A DNA stretch of 43,441 bases from an uncultured Collinsella sp. (lineage in GTDB: Bacteria > Actinomycetota > Coriobacteriia > Coriobacteriales > Coriobacteriaceae), in NCBI GenBank assembly GCA_934654605.1, contig CAKUGH010000011.1:1-43441 (forward strand), given 5' to 3'. Shown one piece after another: positions 35,222-43,441 of the stretch. Below the pieces are notes generated by a model. That model worked only from the letters and a program-made list of their open reading frames with translations. It did not search any database and was not told the DNA's origin. The position numbers were made by a program, and so were the translations under genes. Numbering within the stretch: the first letter of the stretch is position 1; each line of letters begins with the position of its first letter.

Positions 35222-35464
35222 TTAGGCCTCCTTGGCGTTTTCAATAGCGTCGACAGCGTCGGCGACAGAGTTGAGCGACAGCAGGGTCTCGTCATCGATC
35301 TCGAGGTCGAACTCGTCCTCGATGGCCGTCACCAGCTGCAGACGCTCGAGCGAATCGGCATCGAGATCGTCGAAGGTGGTCTCGTCGCTAATGTCGGCGA
35401 CATCGACACCCAGCACATCGGCGGCGACTTCGGCGATCTTATCGAAGATTTCGGAGCGGTCCAT
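35222..35464 (-). CDS. acpP: Acyl carrier protein
   Basis: The 80-residue acidic carrier of fatty acyl chains. The phosphopantetheine serine lies in DADSLERLQL (S38). The usual helix II and a final acidic helix are present. Genes for acyl-phosphate synthesis (plsX) upstream and rnc/smc downstream match the widespread plsX-acpP-rnc order. The GAGGAAG ribosome site is 4 nt before the ATG. Confidence 0.95.
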   Translation of the reverse strand: MDRSEIFDKIAEVAADVLGVDVADISDETTFDDLDADSLERLQLVTAIEDEFDLEIDDETLLSLNSVADAVDAIENAKEA

Positions 35465-35535
35465 AGCGCTTCCTCTCGTATTGCGTGAATATCAACGCGC
35501 TGGCGCCGCAAGCGCAGCGCCAAGACACGGTTTTG

Positions 35536-35541
35536 ATTCTA
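35536..35541 (-). promoter_or_regulatory. Possible -10 box for acpP
   Basis: On the minus strand GGGGTAGAATC contains a good -10 hexamer about 70 nt before acpP, but no convincing -35 is present. The 124-nt plsX-acpP gap would otherwise be empty, so an internal promoter is plausible. Confidence 0.35.
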
Positions 35542-35588
35542 CCCCACGACGCAGGCCGCGAGGCACATAACAGCGCTCTAACTCGCTC

Positions 35589-36608
35589 TTACAAAACGAT
35601 GCCATCCATAGAGTTGGCGACGTTCTCGACAAGCCCGGCACGCACGGCCTCCGCCGCGGCGAGCGTACCGTTTTTGACGGCCTCGACCGAGGTGGCACCG
35701 TGGCCGATCAGGACCACGCCACGCAGGCCCAGCAGAATGGCGCCGCCCTTAGCATCGCCCGAGAGCTTCGCCTTGATCTCGCGCATCTGCTTTTTGATGA
35801 GCAGCGCGGCAATCTTGGTGCCGAGCGAAGACATAAAGACACCCTTGAGCTCCTGCAGCAAAAACTTGGCCGCGCCCTCGGTGGCCTTAAGGGCAATGTT
35901 TCCCGACATGCCGTCGGCGACCACGACGTCAAAATTGCCCGACGTAAGATCGGTGCCCTCGCAGTTGCCCACAAAACCGGGAACAGCGGCCTTCATGGCC
36001 GGGAAGCACGACTTGGTAAAGTTGGAGCCCTTCTCATCCTCGGTGCCGTTGGCAAGCAGGCCCACGCGAGGATGCTCAATACCCAAGACGACGCGCGCAT
36101 AGGCGCTACCCATCTGGGCAAAACGCACCATGTCGTCGACCTCGACATCGGGGTTGGCGCCCATGTCGCACAGGACCGTCAGGCCGCCGGCGCGGTTGGG
36201 CAGTGCATTGGTGAGGCACGGACGCACCGGCTGCTTCTTGCCCTCGGCCTGATAGCGAAACGGCGTGACGTAGGCGGTAGCGGCAGCGGTCATGGCGCCG
36301 GTGGAGCCGGCAGAGAAGAAGGCGTCCGCGTTACCTTTCTTGATAGCGCGGCAGGCAAGCACGATCGAGGACTTGCGCTTGGTCATCACGGCTCGAATGG
36401 GATCGTCATCCATGGCGATGACATCGGGCGCCTCCAAGGCCTCAACACGAGCGTGAGCCGCGGCAAAGGGGTTCACGATCTCTGCGGGACCGACGGCCAA
36501 GACCTCGATATCGGGGTCGGCCGCAAGCGCCGCCTCGATACCGTCGAGGACAACCTGTGGCTTCTCGTCTCCACCCACAACGTCTACACAAACGCGAACG
36601 TTACTCAT
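35589..36608 (-). CDS. plsX: Phosphate acyltransferase PlsX
   Basis: A 339-residue enzyme that converts acyl-ACP to acyl-phosphate, the donor for PlsY in phosphatidic acid synthesis. Family motifs are VCVDVVGGDEKP at the N terminus, SAGSTGAMTAA, LCDMGANPDV, GLLANGTEDEKG and FVGNCEGTDL. The ATG at 36608 has AAGGAG 7 nt upstream; an ATG two codons earlier is too close to that site. It follows rpmF across a hairpin, and its product works with the acpP-encoded carrier. Confidence 0.96.
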   Translation of the reverse strand: MSNVRVCVDVVGGDEKPQVVLDGIEAALAADPDIEVLAVGPAEIVNPFAAAHARVEALEAPDVIAMDDDPIRAVMTKRKSSIVLACRAIKKGNADAFFSAGSTGAMTAAATAYVTPFRYQAEGKKQPVRPCLTNALPNRAGGLTVLCDMGANPDVEVDDMVRFAQMGSAYARVVLGIEHPRVGLLANGTEDEKGSNFTKSCFPAMKAAVPGFVGNCEGTDLTSGNFDVVVADGMSGNIALKATEGAAKFLLQELKGVFMSSLGTKIAALLIKKQMREIKAKLSGDAKGGAILLGLRGVVLIGHGATSVEAVKNGTLAAAEAVRAGLVENVANSMDGIVL

Positions 36609-36625
36609 ATACATACTCCTTATAC

Positions 36626-36655
36626 AAAAATGGCCGACTCATTGAGCCGGCCATT
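36626..36655 (-). terminator. Intercistronic terminator between rpmF and plsX
   Basis: AATGGCCG and CGGCCATT pair, with CTC/GAG extending inside the loop, followed on the minus strand by TTTTT. It lies directly before the plsX ribosome site, so it probably trims expression of plsX relative to rpmF rather than fully separating them. Confidence 0.75.
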
Positions 36656-36695
36656 GTGGTTCCAGTTGGAACGGCATCGCATCCAGAGTATACAG

Positions 36696-36875
36696 TTACT
36701 CGGTAACGATAACCTCGCGGTCCTTGTAGAAACCGCAGCTGGGGCACACGTGGTGCGGGAGCTTGACAGCACCGCAACGGGGGCACGTGGACTGAGCCGC
36801 AGCCGAGATCTTCATGTTGGCGGAACGGCGGGTGTGAGTGCGGATACGACCCTGCTTTTGTTTAGGTACGGGCAT
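36696..36875 (-). CDS. rpmF: 50S ribosomal protein L32
   Basis: A 59-residue ribosomal protein starting MPVPKQKQGRIRTHTRRS, the standard L32 N terminus. It has two C-x2-C pairs (CPRC and CPSC), so this is the zinc-binding form. The ATG at 36875 has AAGGAAGG upstream. The DUF177-rpmF-plsX order is widely conserved. Confidence 0.96.
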   Translation of the reverse strand: MPVPKQKQGRIRTHTRRSANMKISAAAQSTCPRCGAVKLPHHVCPSCGFYKDREVIVTE

Positions 36876-36939
36876 AGTGACCTTCCTTATGAACTATCCA
36901 GTGTGGCGATTACGCGCAAGTAGCGATACTACCACAGTT

Positions 36940-37494
36940 TTACTCGTCAAGCTTGAGATTCTTCAATGCTGCAAATGGATTTTCCGTGGCAGCGGCCCAT
37001 TCGGCCTCTGCTTGAGCGGCGCAATCGCATTGCTCGACGTTGAGATTGATGCCGCAAGTGGGGCATAGGCCGCGACAATCAGGCTTGCACAGGACAACGA
37101 ACGGCGTGTCCATGACGACCGCGTCGTTGATGGGCTCGCCCAGATCGACGATGCGGTCCTCGCCCAGCAGCTCGTAGCCGTCTTCGTAGGCCTCGGGGTC
37201 CTCGGGCTCGTTAAAGAGATAGAATTCCTCAATCTCACCGGCAATATCAAACGAAGCGGGCTCCAGGCAACGGTCGCACTCACCGGTTGCGTGCGCGCGG
37301 ACCATGCCCGTAAGCAGAACACCGGTGCCGGCATTGGTAAAGACCACGTCGTAGTCAATGCCGTCCTGTAGCTGGTACTCCTTCTCGCCCACCGTATAGG
37401 TGGCGACATCGACCTTGCCGGTCAGCGGATACGAGTCTCCAGGAAACTCGAGCTGCTCGGAAAGATCGACGGTAACGCTCGGGAACTCAGCCAT
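36940..37494 (-). CDS. DUF177 (YceD-like) protein
   Basis: A 184-residue DUF177 protein. It has CDRCLEP near residue 83 and a second cysteine group near the end, CKPDCRGLCPTCGINLN with CDC, which could hold zinc. The family is linked by gene order to rpmF and is thought to act in large-subunit rRNA metabolism. The exact role is unsettled. The ATG shares one base with the stop of the upstream gene (TAATG). Confidence 0.88.
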   Translation of the reverse strand: MAEFPSVTVDLSEQLEFPGDSYPLTGKVDVATYTVGEKEYQLQDGIDYDVVFTNAGTGVLLTGMVRAHATGECDRCLEPASFDIAGEIEEFYLFNEPEDPEAYEDGYELLGEDRIVDLGEPINDAVVMDTPFVVLCKPDCRGLCPTCGINLNVEQCDCAAQAEAEWAAATENPFAALKNLKLDE

Positions 37495-37991
37495 TACCAC
37501 TGACCATTCTGCTGGGCGGCACCCTCGTTGAGCTGCTGACGGCAACGGGTGACGGTGCCGGTCAGGCTCTTGAGGTTCTCCTCCAGGTGCGTAAAGACCT
37601 GCTCGGCGTAGTCCTCGGCGGCATAGCGCGTCTCGCGCTCGTACTGCTGGGCACGGTCGCGGATATCGTCGGCCTGCTGCTGTGCCAAGCGGACGATCTC
37701 CTGCTCACCGGCGATGGTGAGGGCCTGCTGCTGAGCGTCGGCGATGATGGAATCGGCCTGAGCGGCGGCGGAAGCCATAAGCTCCTCGCGCTCCTTGAGG
37801 ATACGGCGGGACTTCTGCCACTCCTCGGGATAGCTCATGCGGATCTCGTCGAGGATGTTAAAGAAGACGTCGGCATCGATAACCTTCATCTGGGCGTTCT
37901 TGCCGAACGGCGTCTTAGCCTCTTCGATGAGCCCCTCGAGCTCGTCGACAAGACTCACGATCCTGTCGCCAGGAAAATTCTCGCCCGGCAT
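37494..37991 (-). CDS. SepIVA/DivIVA-like coiled-coil septation protein
   Basis: A 165-residue, mainly helical protein. The N terminus (RIVSLVDELEGLIEEAK, then KVIDADVFFNILDEIRMSYPEE) resembles the actinobacterial DivIVA-domain proteins represented by mycobacterial SepIVA (Rv2927c). A long coiled coil from about residue 60 to 150 is rich in Gln, Ala and Glu. In mycobacteria the same gene lies beside DUF177 and rnc, which supports the match. The likely role is organising cell-wall synthesis and division at the inner membrane. The ATG at 37991 has AAAGGAG 5 nt upstream. Confidence 0.72.
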   Translation of the reverse strand: MPGENFPGDRIVSLVDELEGLIEEAKTPFGKNAQMKVIDADVFFNILDEIRMSYPEEWQKSRRILKEREELMASAAAQADSIIADAQQQALTIAGEQEIVRLAQQQADDIRDRAQQYERETRYAAEDYAEQVFTHLEENLKSLTGTVTRCRQQLNEGAAQQNGQW

Positions 37992-38059
37992 CCGGTCTCC
38001 TTTCATAGGTAACATATCATCGTGTTAGTTTACCACATGCCACCAGGCATTAAAAAACG

Positions 38060-38557
38060 TCACGAAAAGCGATGTTTGAGCGCCTTGACCACATTGGGCG
38101 GAACAAAATTAGAGACGTCGCTATCGAGCGAGGCAATCTGGCGAACCACCGAGCTCGAGATATAGCCGTACTGCGGCGCACTCATGACAAAGATGGACTC
38201 CAGCTCGTTATCCAGGCGGTAGTTGAGGTCGGCCTGCTGCAGCTCGTACTCAAAGTCAGTCATGGCACGCAGACCCTTGACCACGGCTCCTGCTCCCTGT
38301 TCGCGGGCAAAATCGACCAAGAGGCCGGTGAAGGGTAGCACCTCAACGCCGTCAATATCACCGAGCGCCTCACGTGCCAGCGCCACGCGCTCATCGAGCA
38401 TAAAGGTGGTGCCCACGCCGTTTTTTCCCTGCGACTCGGCAACGGCCACGATCACGCTGGGAAAGATGCGGCGGGCACGGCGAATCACGTCGATGTGGCC
38501 AAACGTGATGGGATCGAAGGTGCCCGGGACGATTACGCGGTTAATGGTGTCACTCAT
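38060..38557 (-). CDS. coaD: Phosphopantetheine adenylyltransferase
   Basis: A 165-residue enzyme of coenzyme A synthesis that transfers AMP to 4'-phosphopantetheine. The nucleotidyltransferase motifs are GTFDPITFGHIDVI near residue 11 and ISSSVVRQIA near 128. The ATG at 38557 has GGAGG 6 nt upstream and overlaps rsmD by 8 nt. The frame continues upstream inside rsmD only as a shadow. The rsmD-coaD pair is nearly universal. Confidence 0.96.
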   Translation of the reverse strand: MSDTINRVIVPGTFDPITFGHIDVIRRARRIFPSVIVAVAESQGKNGVGTTFMLDERVALAREALGDIDGVEVLPFTGLLVDFAREQGAGAVVKGLRAMTDFEYELQQADLNYRLDNELESIFVMSAPQYGYISSSVVRQIASLDSDVSNFVPPNVVKALKHRFS

Positions 38558-39179
38558 GAGCATCCTCCGTGGGCGCGTCGCTATCGTTGCCATCATCCTC
38601 GCCGTTACCAACCCAACGAAGCAGGTCGACCGAGGTAATGCCGTAACGCTTCTCGCGCACGATCTCAAAGCCTGCCGGATGCGCACCCGCATCGGCGGCA
38701 GCGTGCTCAAAAAGCGCATAGGCACCCGGTACCAGCAAGCCTTGCTGAGCTAAGTTCTGCAGCAGCTCCTCGACCGGCTCGGCGCCATAAGCATAGGGCG
38801 GGTCGAGCAGGACCAGGTCAAAGGGACCGCCCGGCACGCGGCCGCGCGAAGCGCTTGCCAGCACGTCGCCGCTCACCACGCGCCAACGCGCACGGTCGCG
38901 GCACAGCGACTCGATATTCTTGGTAATCAGACGAGCAGCGTTGCGATCAATCTCGAACGTGGTGAGCAAGCGGGCACCACGCGAGAGCATCTCAATGCCC
39001 AAGGCACCGGAGCCGCCAAAGGCATCAAGCACGCGGACCTCGTCCAGATCGAAGTCGAATGCCGACATGACCATAGATGCGCACGCCTCGCGCACGCGAT
39101 CGGTCGTGGGGCGGGTGACATCGCGACCACGGGGCTCCTCGATCTTACGACCGCGCCATTCGCCGCCGATGATTCTCAT
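38550..39179 (-). CDS. rsmD: 16S rRNA (guanine(966)-N2)-methyltransferase RsmD
   Basis: A 209-residue S-adenosylmethionine-dependent methyltransferase. Seen are RIIGGEWRGRKI and RPTTDRVREA at the N terminus, VLDAFGGSGALGIE (cofactor binding, near 50) and LLDPPYAYG (the catalytic DPPY motif, near 126). A disordered acidic tail of about 20 residues follows the domain. It overlaps recG by 4 nt and coaD by 8 nt, so the three are translationally coupled. Confidence 0.94.
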   Translation of the reverse strand: MRIIGGEWRGRKIEEPRGRDVTRPTTDRVREACASMVMSAFDFDLDEVRVLDAFGGSGALGIEMLSRGARLLTTFEIDRNAARLITKNIESLCRDRARWRVVSGDVLASASRGRVPGGPFDLVLLDPPYAYGAEPVEELLQNLAQQGLLVPGAYALFEHAAADAGAHPAGFEIVREKRYGITSVDLLRWVGNGEDDGNDSDAPTEDAHE

Positions 39180-41353
39180 CCTCCGCTGACCTCCTTAAAG
39201 ATGTGTCGATACCGCGCGGCGACCGCATCGCGTAGAGGGCGCGTCGCCACAGAGTCAAGGTTGCAAGCATACCGCAAGAGCTCGACCGCGTCCAAATGAG
39301 CCCATTCGATCAATTCCTCGTCGGCATCGAGGTCAACAAAGCGCAGGGTCACGCCGCCATGCTGACGGTAACCCAGGATTTCACCCTCGTGGCGCAGACG
39401 CAGGTCCATCTGGGCGAGCGTAAAGCCGTCCGAGGTCTTCTCGAGCGACTGGAGGCGTTCTTGTGCCGCCGACGCGCCGCCGTTGCCCTTTGAGTGCGTC
39501 ATGACCAGGCACGTACCCGACACGCTGCCGCGGCCCACACGACCGCGCAACTGGTGCAGGGCCGCCAAACCAAAACGCTCTCCATTCTCGATGACCATAA
39601 CGGTGGCGTTGGGCACGTCAACGCCCACCTCGACCACCGTGGTCGAGACGAGCACATCGATCTCGCCACGCTTAAAGGCATCGATGACCCGGTCCTTCTC
39701 CCCCGCCGGCATGCGGCCATGAAGACGCTCGATGGTAAGCCCCGGCAACGCCAGGCGCAGTCGGTCGAGCTCGGTTGCCGTATCGTGCAACGGCACAGGC
39801 ACGGTCACGCGGCCTTCGTCGTCGCGAGCGATGCCGGGTACGTCTTCGAGCTCATCGGCCGAATCGCTCGGCTCCACGAGCGGACAGATCACGTAGGCTT
39901 GCTGCCCCTTTTCGTGCGCCTCGCGAATGGCGCCATAGGCCAGGTCACGACTCGACTCGGTGAGGACGCGCGTCGTCACGCCGGCACCCGGAACGGGACG
40001 ATGGCGGATGATGCTCGTATCTAGGTCGCCGTACACCGAAAGCGCCAGTGTGCGCGGGATCGGCGTGGCAGTCATGACCAGCAAGTCGGCACCCGGGCCT
40101 TTTGCGCGCAGGGCGTTACGCTGGCCCACGCCAAAGCGGTGCTGCTCGTCAATCACCACAAGCGACAAATGCTTGAACGTGACGTTCTCCGAAAGCACCG
40201 CATGGGTACCAAAGAGCACGTCGAGCTCGCCCGATTCCAGCTGCGCATGGATCTGCTCGCGCTCGGCCGCCGGCGTGGCACCCGTCAGGAGCGCCCAGGA
40301 CATGCCAGCCTGCGAGAGCAAGGGGCCGGTCTTATCGGCATATTGACGCGCCAGCACGCCCGTGGGCGCCATAACGCAGGCCTGAGTGCCGCTATCGGCC
40401 GCAACCGCCAACGCGCAGGCGGCAACGGCGGTCTTACCGGTACCGACGTCGCCCAGCAGCAGACGATTCATCACGCGACCGCCATCGCACATGTCATGCA
40501 GGATGTCTTGAAATGCAGCCTCCTGTTCATCGCTCAGCGAAAACGGCAGGGCCTGTTTAAGCGCAGTCAAATGGTCACCCGCGTCATGCGCATAAGGCAC
40601 TACGTCGACCATACCGCCATCGTTGCGCAGACGCAGTGCGAGCTGCAAGCAGAGACACTCCTCATAGGCAAGACGCCGGCGTGCGATGTCGCGCTCGGCC
40701 ATGCTAGAGGGAAAGTGGATCGAGCGCAGCGCACGGGCATTGCTCATGAGCTTCCGCTTTGCGCGCAGCGGCGCGGGAATGGGATCGAACGGATTGGAAG
40801 CCACTTCGAGCGCACCGCTCACGATACGGCGCATCCATGCCTGACTCACGCCGTCACTTACGTAGTGGACCGGCAAAATGGTACCCGCGGCACGCCCGTC
40901 CTCGAGCTTTTCAAAGTGGGGTGAGGCCATTTGCTTAAAACCATAAGCAAACTCGACCTTGCCCATCACTGCCAGGCGGTCGCCCTGCTTAAGCTGTTGG
41001 GCAATCCAAGGCTGACGGAAAAAGGCAACCTGCAGCACGCCCGTCTCGTCCACGAGCGAGATCTCAGTCACCTGCATACGCGGACGAGGCTGCTTTTGCA
41101 CAATACGGTCAACCGTGGCGATAATCGTGCACACGGTGCCAATGGGCGCCATCTCGACGGACCACGAGCGGGTGAAGTCCAGGTAGCGATGAGGAATATG
41201 GAGAAGGAGGTCCCCCACCGTCCGAATTCCCAGACGGCGAAGGGCCTCCTCACGTTTACCCGAAACATATTTGAGTCGCGCGATATCCTCGTCGAGCGCA
41301 TTGCTCTGGGCAAAGCGCTCCGAGACGCGCGGCACGGAGCACAGCTCGGACAT
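39176..41353 (-). CDS. recG: ATP-dependent DNA helicase RecG
   Basis: A 725-residue branch-migration helicase that remodels stalled forks. The N-terminal wedge (OB) domain covers about residues 55-150. The helicase motifs include GDVGTGKTAVA (I), VIDEQHRFG (II, DEQH), TATPIPRT (III), VSTTVVEVGVDVPNA (V) and QLRGRVGRG (VI). The length fits the family, with a modest extension. It overlaps rsmD by 4 nt and follows the fakA-like gene by 9 nt. Confidence 0.96.
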   Translation of the reverse strand: MSELCSVPRVSERFAQSNALDEDIARLKYVSGKREEALRRLGIRTVGDLLLHIPHRYLDFTRSWSVEMAPIGTVCTIIATVDRIVQKQPRPRMQVTEISLVDETGVLQVAFFRQPWIAQQLKQGDRLAVMGKVEFAYGFKQMASPHFEKLEDGRAAGTILPVHYVSDGVSQAWMRRIVSGALEVASNPFDPIPAPLRAKRKLMSNARALRSIHFPSSMAERDIARRRLAYEECLCLQLALRLRNDGGMVDVVPYAHDAGDHLTALKQALPFSLSDEQEAAFQDILHDMCDGGRVMNRLLLGDVGTGKTAVAACALAVAADSGTQACVMAPTGVLARQYADKTGPLLSQAGMSWALLTGATPAAEREQIHAQLESGELDVLFGTHAVLSENVTFKHLSLVVIDEQHRFGVGQRNALRAKGPGADLLVMTATPIPRTLALSVYGDLDTSIIRHRPVPGAGVTTRVLTESSRDLAYGAIREAHEKGQQAYVICPLVEPSDSADELEDVPGIARDDEGRVTVPVPLHDTATELDRLRLALPGLTIERLHGRMPAGEKDRVIDAFKRGEIDVLVSTTVVEVGVDVPNATVMVIENGERFGLAALHQLRGRVGRGSVSGTCLVMTHSKGNGGASAAQERLQSLEKTSDGFTLAQMDLRLRHEGEILGYRQHGGVTLRFVDLDADEELIEWAHLDAVELLRYACNLDSVATRPLRDAVAARYRHIFKEVSGG

Positions 41354-41362
41354 AGGCTAAGC

Positions 41363-43024
41363 CTACTCGATCGAGAAGATCACAGGATAGAGCGGCTGCT
41401 CGCCACGGTGAGCATCGATCTCCAGATCGGGCTGAGCCTCCTCGATGGCGTCGACGATCTCCTGGAAGGCCTCGTCGGACAGCTCCTCGCCGGCCAGAAT
41501 CGTCAGCGCGTCGCCTTCCTCTTCCTCCTGCATACGGTTGATGCAGTCGAGCGTGACCTGCTTCACATCGGAGCCGACCACGTCGATGGAACCGGCGATG
41601 ATGCCCATGACGTCACCGGAATGAATCGGCGAGCCGTCGGAGGCGCTGGAGTCGCGCACGGCACGGGTGACCTCGCCATCGCGGACCTCGCTGATGGCGT
41701 CGACCATAGCGGCAACGGCATCCTCGAGCTCGGAATCGGGCAGGACCGCGAACAGCGCGGAGAAGGCCTGCGGGACGGTCTTGGTGGGAACGACGGCGAC
41801 CTTCTTGTCGGTGCAGGCGGAGGCAGCGGCCTCGGCAGCCATGCGGATGTTGCCATTGTTGGGCAGGATGATGACCGAGGTCGCGTTGACCTGGTCGACG
41901 GCGCCCAGCAGGTCGGCGGTCGAGGGGTTCATGGTCTGGCCACCCGACACGATCACGTCGACGCCGAGGGACTTGAGAATGTCGGCCTCGCCGGAACCGG
42001 CGGCAACGGCGACAAAGCCCAGGGCCTTCGCGGGCTCGGCGGCTTTCTCCTGGTCCTCGTGGATCTTGGCGGTACGGTCGTGGGCCTCCATCTCCATGTT
42101 ATGGATAAAGACCTCGTAGATCTGACCAAGCTGGAGCATATGCTCGAGCACCAAGTTCGGGGTGTTGGAGTGCACGTGAATCTTGTAATCGGGGTACGCG
42201 CCCACGAGCAGCTCACAGTCGCCCATGGAACCCAGGAACTTGAGGCACTCGTCCTCGTCAAACGGGGCGTCGGCCTTAAAGAGGAACTCGTTGCAGTAAC
42301 GGAACTCCGAGCCCTCCCAGTCGTCGTTGGCCTCGATCTCAACACGGTCGAGGGCGGCGTCGCGGGCAGAGCCGGCGGAGTCAAACGTAGCGGAGAAATC
42401 CTCAACCACAGTGCTGCGGCCAAGGGCAGCGGCAACAAAGTTCTCCAGGAAGATGGCAAAGCCAAAGGCACCGGAGTCGACCACGCCGTTCTCCTTGAGG
42501 ACGGGCAACAGGTCGGGCGTGCGGGCGACGGACTGATAGGCCTCGACGACGATGGCATCGAGCGCATCCTCGGCAGAGAACTTCTTCTTCTCGCACTCGT
42601 CGGCCTTGGTCGAGACATCGCGCAGGACCGTGAGAATCGTGCCCTCGATAGGCTTACGGACAGCCTGGAAGGCAACCTTGACAGCACGACGGAAGGCGAA
42701 GGCGATATTAGCGGACGTTACGGGCTCATCGGCAGAGACAAGGCCCTCGGCCACGCCACGCAGGATCTGCGAAGTGATGACGCCGGAGTTACCGCGGGCG
42801 CCCATCAGGGATCCGTGGGTGATGGCGCCGGCGATGGCCTCCATGTCGGCATCGGCGGGAAGCGCAGAGAGTTCCTTGGTCACCGAGGCGAGCGTGAGCG
42901 ACATGTTGGTGCCGGTGTCGCCGTCGGGTACGGGGAAGACGTTGAGCTTGTTGATCTCCTCGGCCTTTTCGGAAACGGCAGCCGCAGCGATCGGAAAACA
43001 GGTGCGAATGGTCTTTGCAATCAT
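41363..43024 (-). CDS. fakA: DAK2/FakA-like fatty acid kinase domain protein (YloV family)
   Basis: A 553-residue protein. An N-terminal DhaL-type ATP-binding domain covers about residues 10-200 (NKLNVFPVPDGDTGTNMSLTL, GARGNSGVITSQILRG), followed by the middle and C-terminal domains of FakA (LPNNGNIRMAAEAAA). FakA phosphorylates fatty acids held by a FakB (DegV) partner, giving acyl-phosphate, the same product as PlsX a few genes downstream. No fakB gene is in the window. The ribosome site GGAG is unusually far (about 12 nt) from the ATG. It follows an Asp23-family gene, as is typical. Confidence 0.88.
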   Translation of the reverse strand: MIAKTIRTCFPIAAAAVSEKAEEINKLNVFPVPDGDTGTNMSLTLASVTKELSALPADADMEAIAGAITHGSLMGARGNSGVITSQILRGVAEGLVSADEPVTSANIAFAFRRAVKVAFQAVRKPIEGTILTVLRDVSTKADECEKKKFSAEDALDAIVVEAYQSVARTPDLLPVLKENGVVDSGAFGFAIFLENFVAAALGRSTVVEDFSATFDSAGSARDAALDRVEIEANDDWEGSEFRYCNEFLFKADAPFDEDECLKFLGSMGDCELLVGAYPDYKIHVHSNTPNLVLEHMLQLGQIYEVFIHNMEMEAHDRTAKIHEDQEKAAEPAKALGFVAVAAGSGEADILKSLGVDVIVSGGQTMNPSTADLLGAVDQVNATSVIILPNNGNIRMAAEAAASACTDKKVAVVPTKTVPQAFSALFAVLPDSELEDAVAAMVDAISEVRDGEVTRAVRDSSASDGSPIHSGDVMGIIAGSIDVVGSDVKQVTLDCINRMQEEEEGDALTILAGEELSDEAFQEIVDAIEEAQPDLEIDAHRGEQPLYPVIFSIE

Positions 43025-43051
43025 GAGTGGTGAAATCTCCGTATTCGGATG

Positions 43052-43408
43052 CTAGTTCAGACGGCTCTTGAGCGCGTCGATGTGAATGCCGATCTTAAGG
43101 CTGGCGGGATCGATCTGGGCGATCTCCTGCAGGGTGAAGGCGACGGAGCTCGAAAGATTGTGGCAGACGGACTTCATGTTGACGCCGTTCTCGAGCACAA
43201 CGTGAAGGTCGACCGTGAGGCCGTTCTCGTCGGCGGAAACAAGCACGCCCTTACGGAGGCGCTGGCCGGCAAGCAGGCGCACGCTCTCGGCGCCCTGCAG
43301 CTGTTCGGCCATACCGACGACGCCGTAGCACGTCATCGCGGCATAACCGGCAATATCGGCAATAACGTCGTTCGAGACGCTCAGGCTGCCGTTAATGGTC
43401 TCAGACAC
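43052..43408 (-). CDS. Asp23/Gls24 family envelope stress protein
   Basis: A 118-residue protein of the Asp23/Gls24 family (SNDVIADIAGYAAMTCYGVVGM, then VDLHVVLENGVNM). Small relatives such as YloU usually precede fakA. Asp23 itself is a membrane-associated cell-envelope protein in staphylococci; the role of the small forms is uncertain. The GTG at 43408 has AAGGAG 6 nt upstream. The frame stays open to the window edge, but the upstream part has no such site. Confidence 0.88.
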   Translation of the reverse strand: MSETINGSLSVSNDVIADIAGYAAMTCYGVVGMAEQLQGAESVRLLAGQRLRKGVLVSADENGLTVDLHVVLENGVNMKSVCHNLSSSVAFTLQEIAQIDPASLKIGIHIDALKSRLN

Positions 43409-43441
43409 AAGAATCTCCTTATCTGGTGCTCGCGGCACCAT

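Noticed and set aside
38558..38725. A 56-residue N-terminal extension of CoaD
   Set aside because: It lies wholly inside rsmD in another frame, is Arg-rich shadow sequence, and the conserved CoaD start with GGAGG upstream is at 38557.
1..43441. tRNA, rRNA or other structural RNA genes
   Set aside because: I scanned the intergenic gaps by eye and saw no cloverleaf or rRNA-like sequence. A tool-based scan could still find something small.

Overview
The window is a 43.4-kb, GC-rich and mostly housekeeping stretch of a bacterial chromosome. Gene content and order suggest an actinobacterium, most likely a gut Coriobacteriia species of the Collinsella type. This is inferred from protein resemblance, the order asp23 / fakA / recG / rsmD / coaD / SepIVA-like / DUF177 / rpmF / plsX / acpP / rnc / smc / ftsY / ffh, and a T-box leader before ileS. 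No marker gene proves it. Almost everything is on the minus strand. Only four genes are on the plus strand: a small membrane protein, an iron-type alcohol dehydrogenase, cobO and a DUF134-NifX fusion.

Layout by region. 1-5.1 kb: alaS, ruvX, mltG and yqeG (tRNA charging, RNA/DNA maintenance, wall synthesis). 5.1-5.5 kb: an AT-rich plus-strand island with its own promoter and a small membrane protein. 5.4-8.6 kb: a stress-sigma module (DUF948 coiled-coil protein, degenerate RsbW-like protein, SigB/F-type sigma factor, AI-2E-type transporter). 8.7-13.2 kb: rarA, dgt, a solitary A24 prepilin-type peptidase and a membrane GT2 glycosyltransferase. 13.3-18.3 kb: an RluA-type pseudouridine synthase, lspA, and ileS behind a T-box riboswitch. 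18.4-22.5 kb: an iron-type alcohol dehydrogenase, a DUF523 protein, ftsH and cobO.

22.5-23.6 kb holds the most unusual structure. A REP-associated tyrosine transposase (RAYT) gene is bracketed by two mirror-image arrays of three 27-bp-spaced repeats, and the arrays abut the stop codons of both convergent neighbours. 23.6-27.5 kb: a MATE exporter, a SpoU-type RNA methyltransferase, and a thyA-folA pair. 27.5-28.5 kb: a predicted metal-responsive DUF134-NifX fusion with a His/Cys-rich tail, preceded by two related palindromes. 28.5-43.4 kb: a run of fourteen co-directional genes for SRP targeting (ffh, ftsY), chromosome condensation (smc), RNA processing (rnc), phospholipid precursor supply (fakA-like, plsX, acpP), ribosome parts (rpmF), septation (SepIVA-like), CoA synthesis, rRNA methylation and recombination repair.

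Two copies of one hairpin with an invariant loop (11.86 and 19.50 kb) lie at gene ends and look like a dispersed REP-type repeat used as terminators. No tRNA, rRNA, CRISPR array or prophage was seen. The gaps of over 300 bases are 17.9-18.4 kb (T-box and divergent promoters) and parts of the RAYT unit, all described below.
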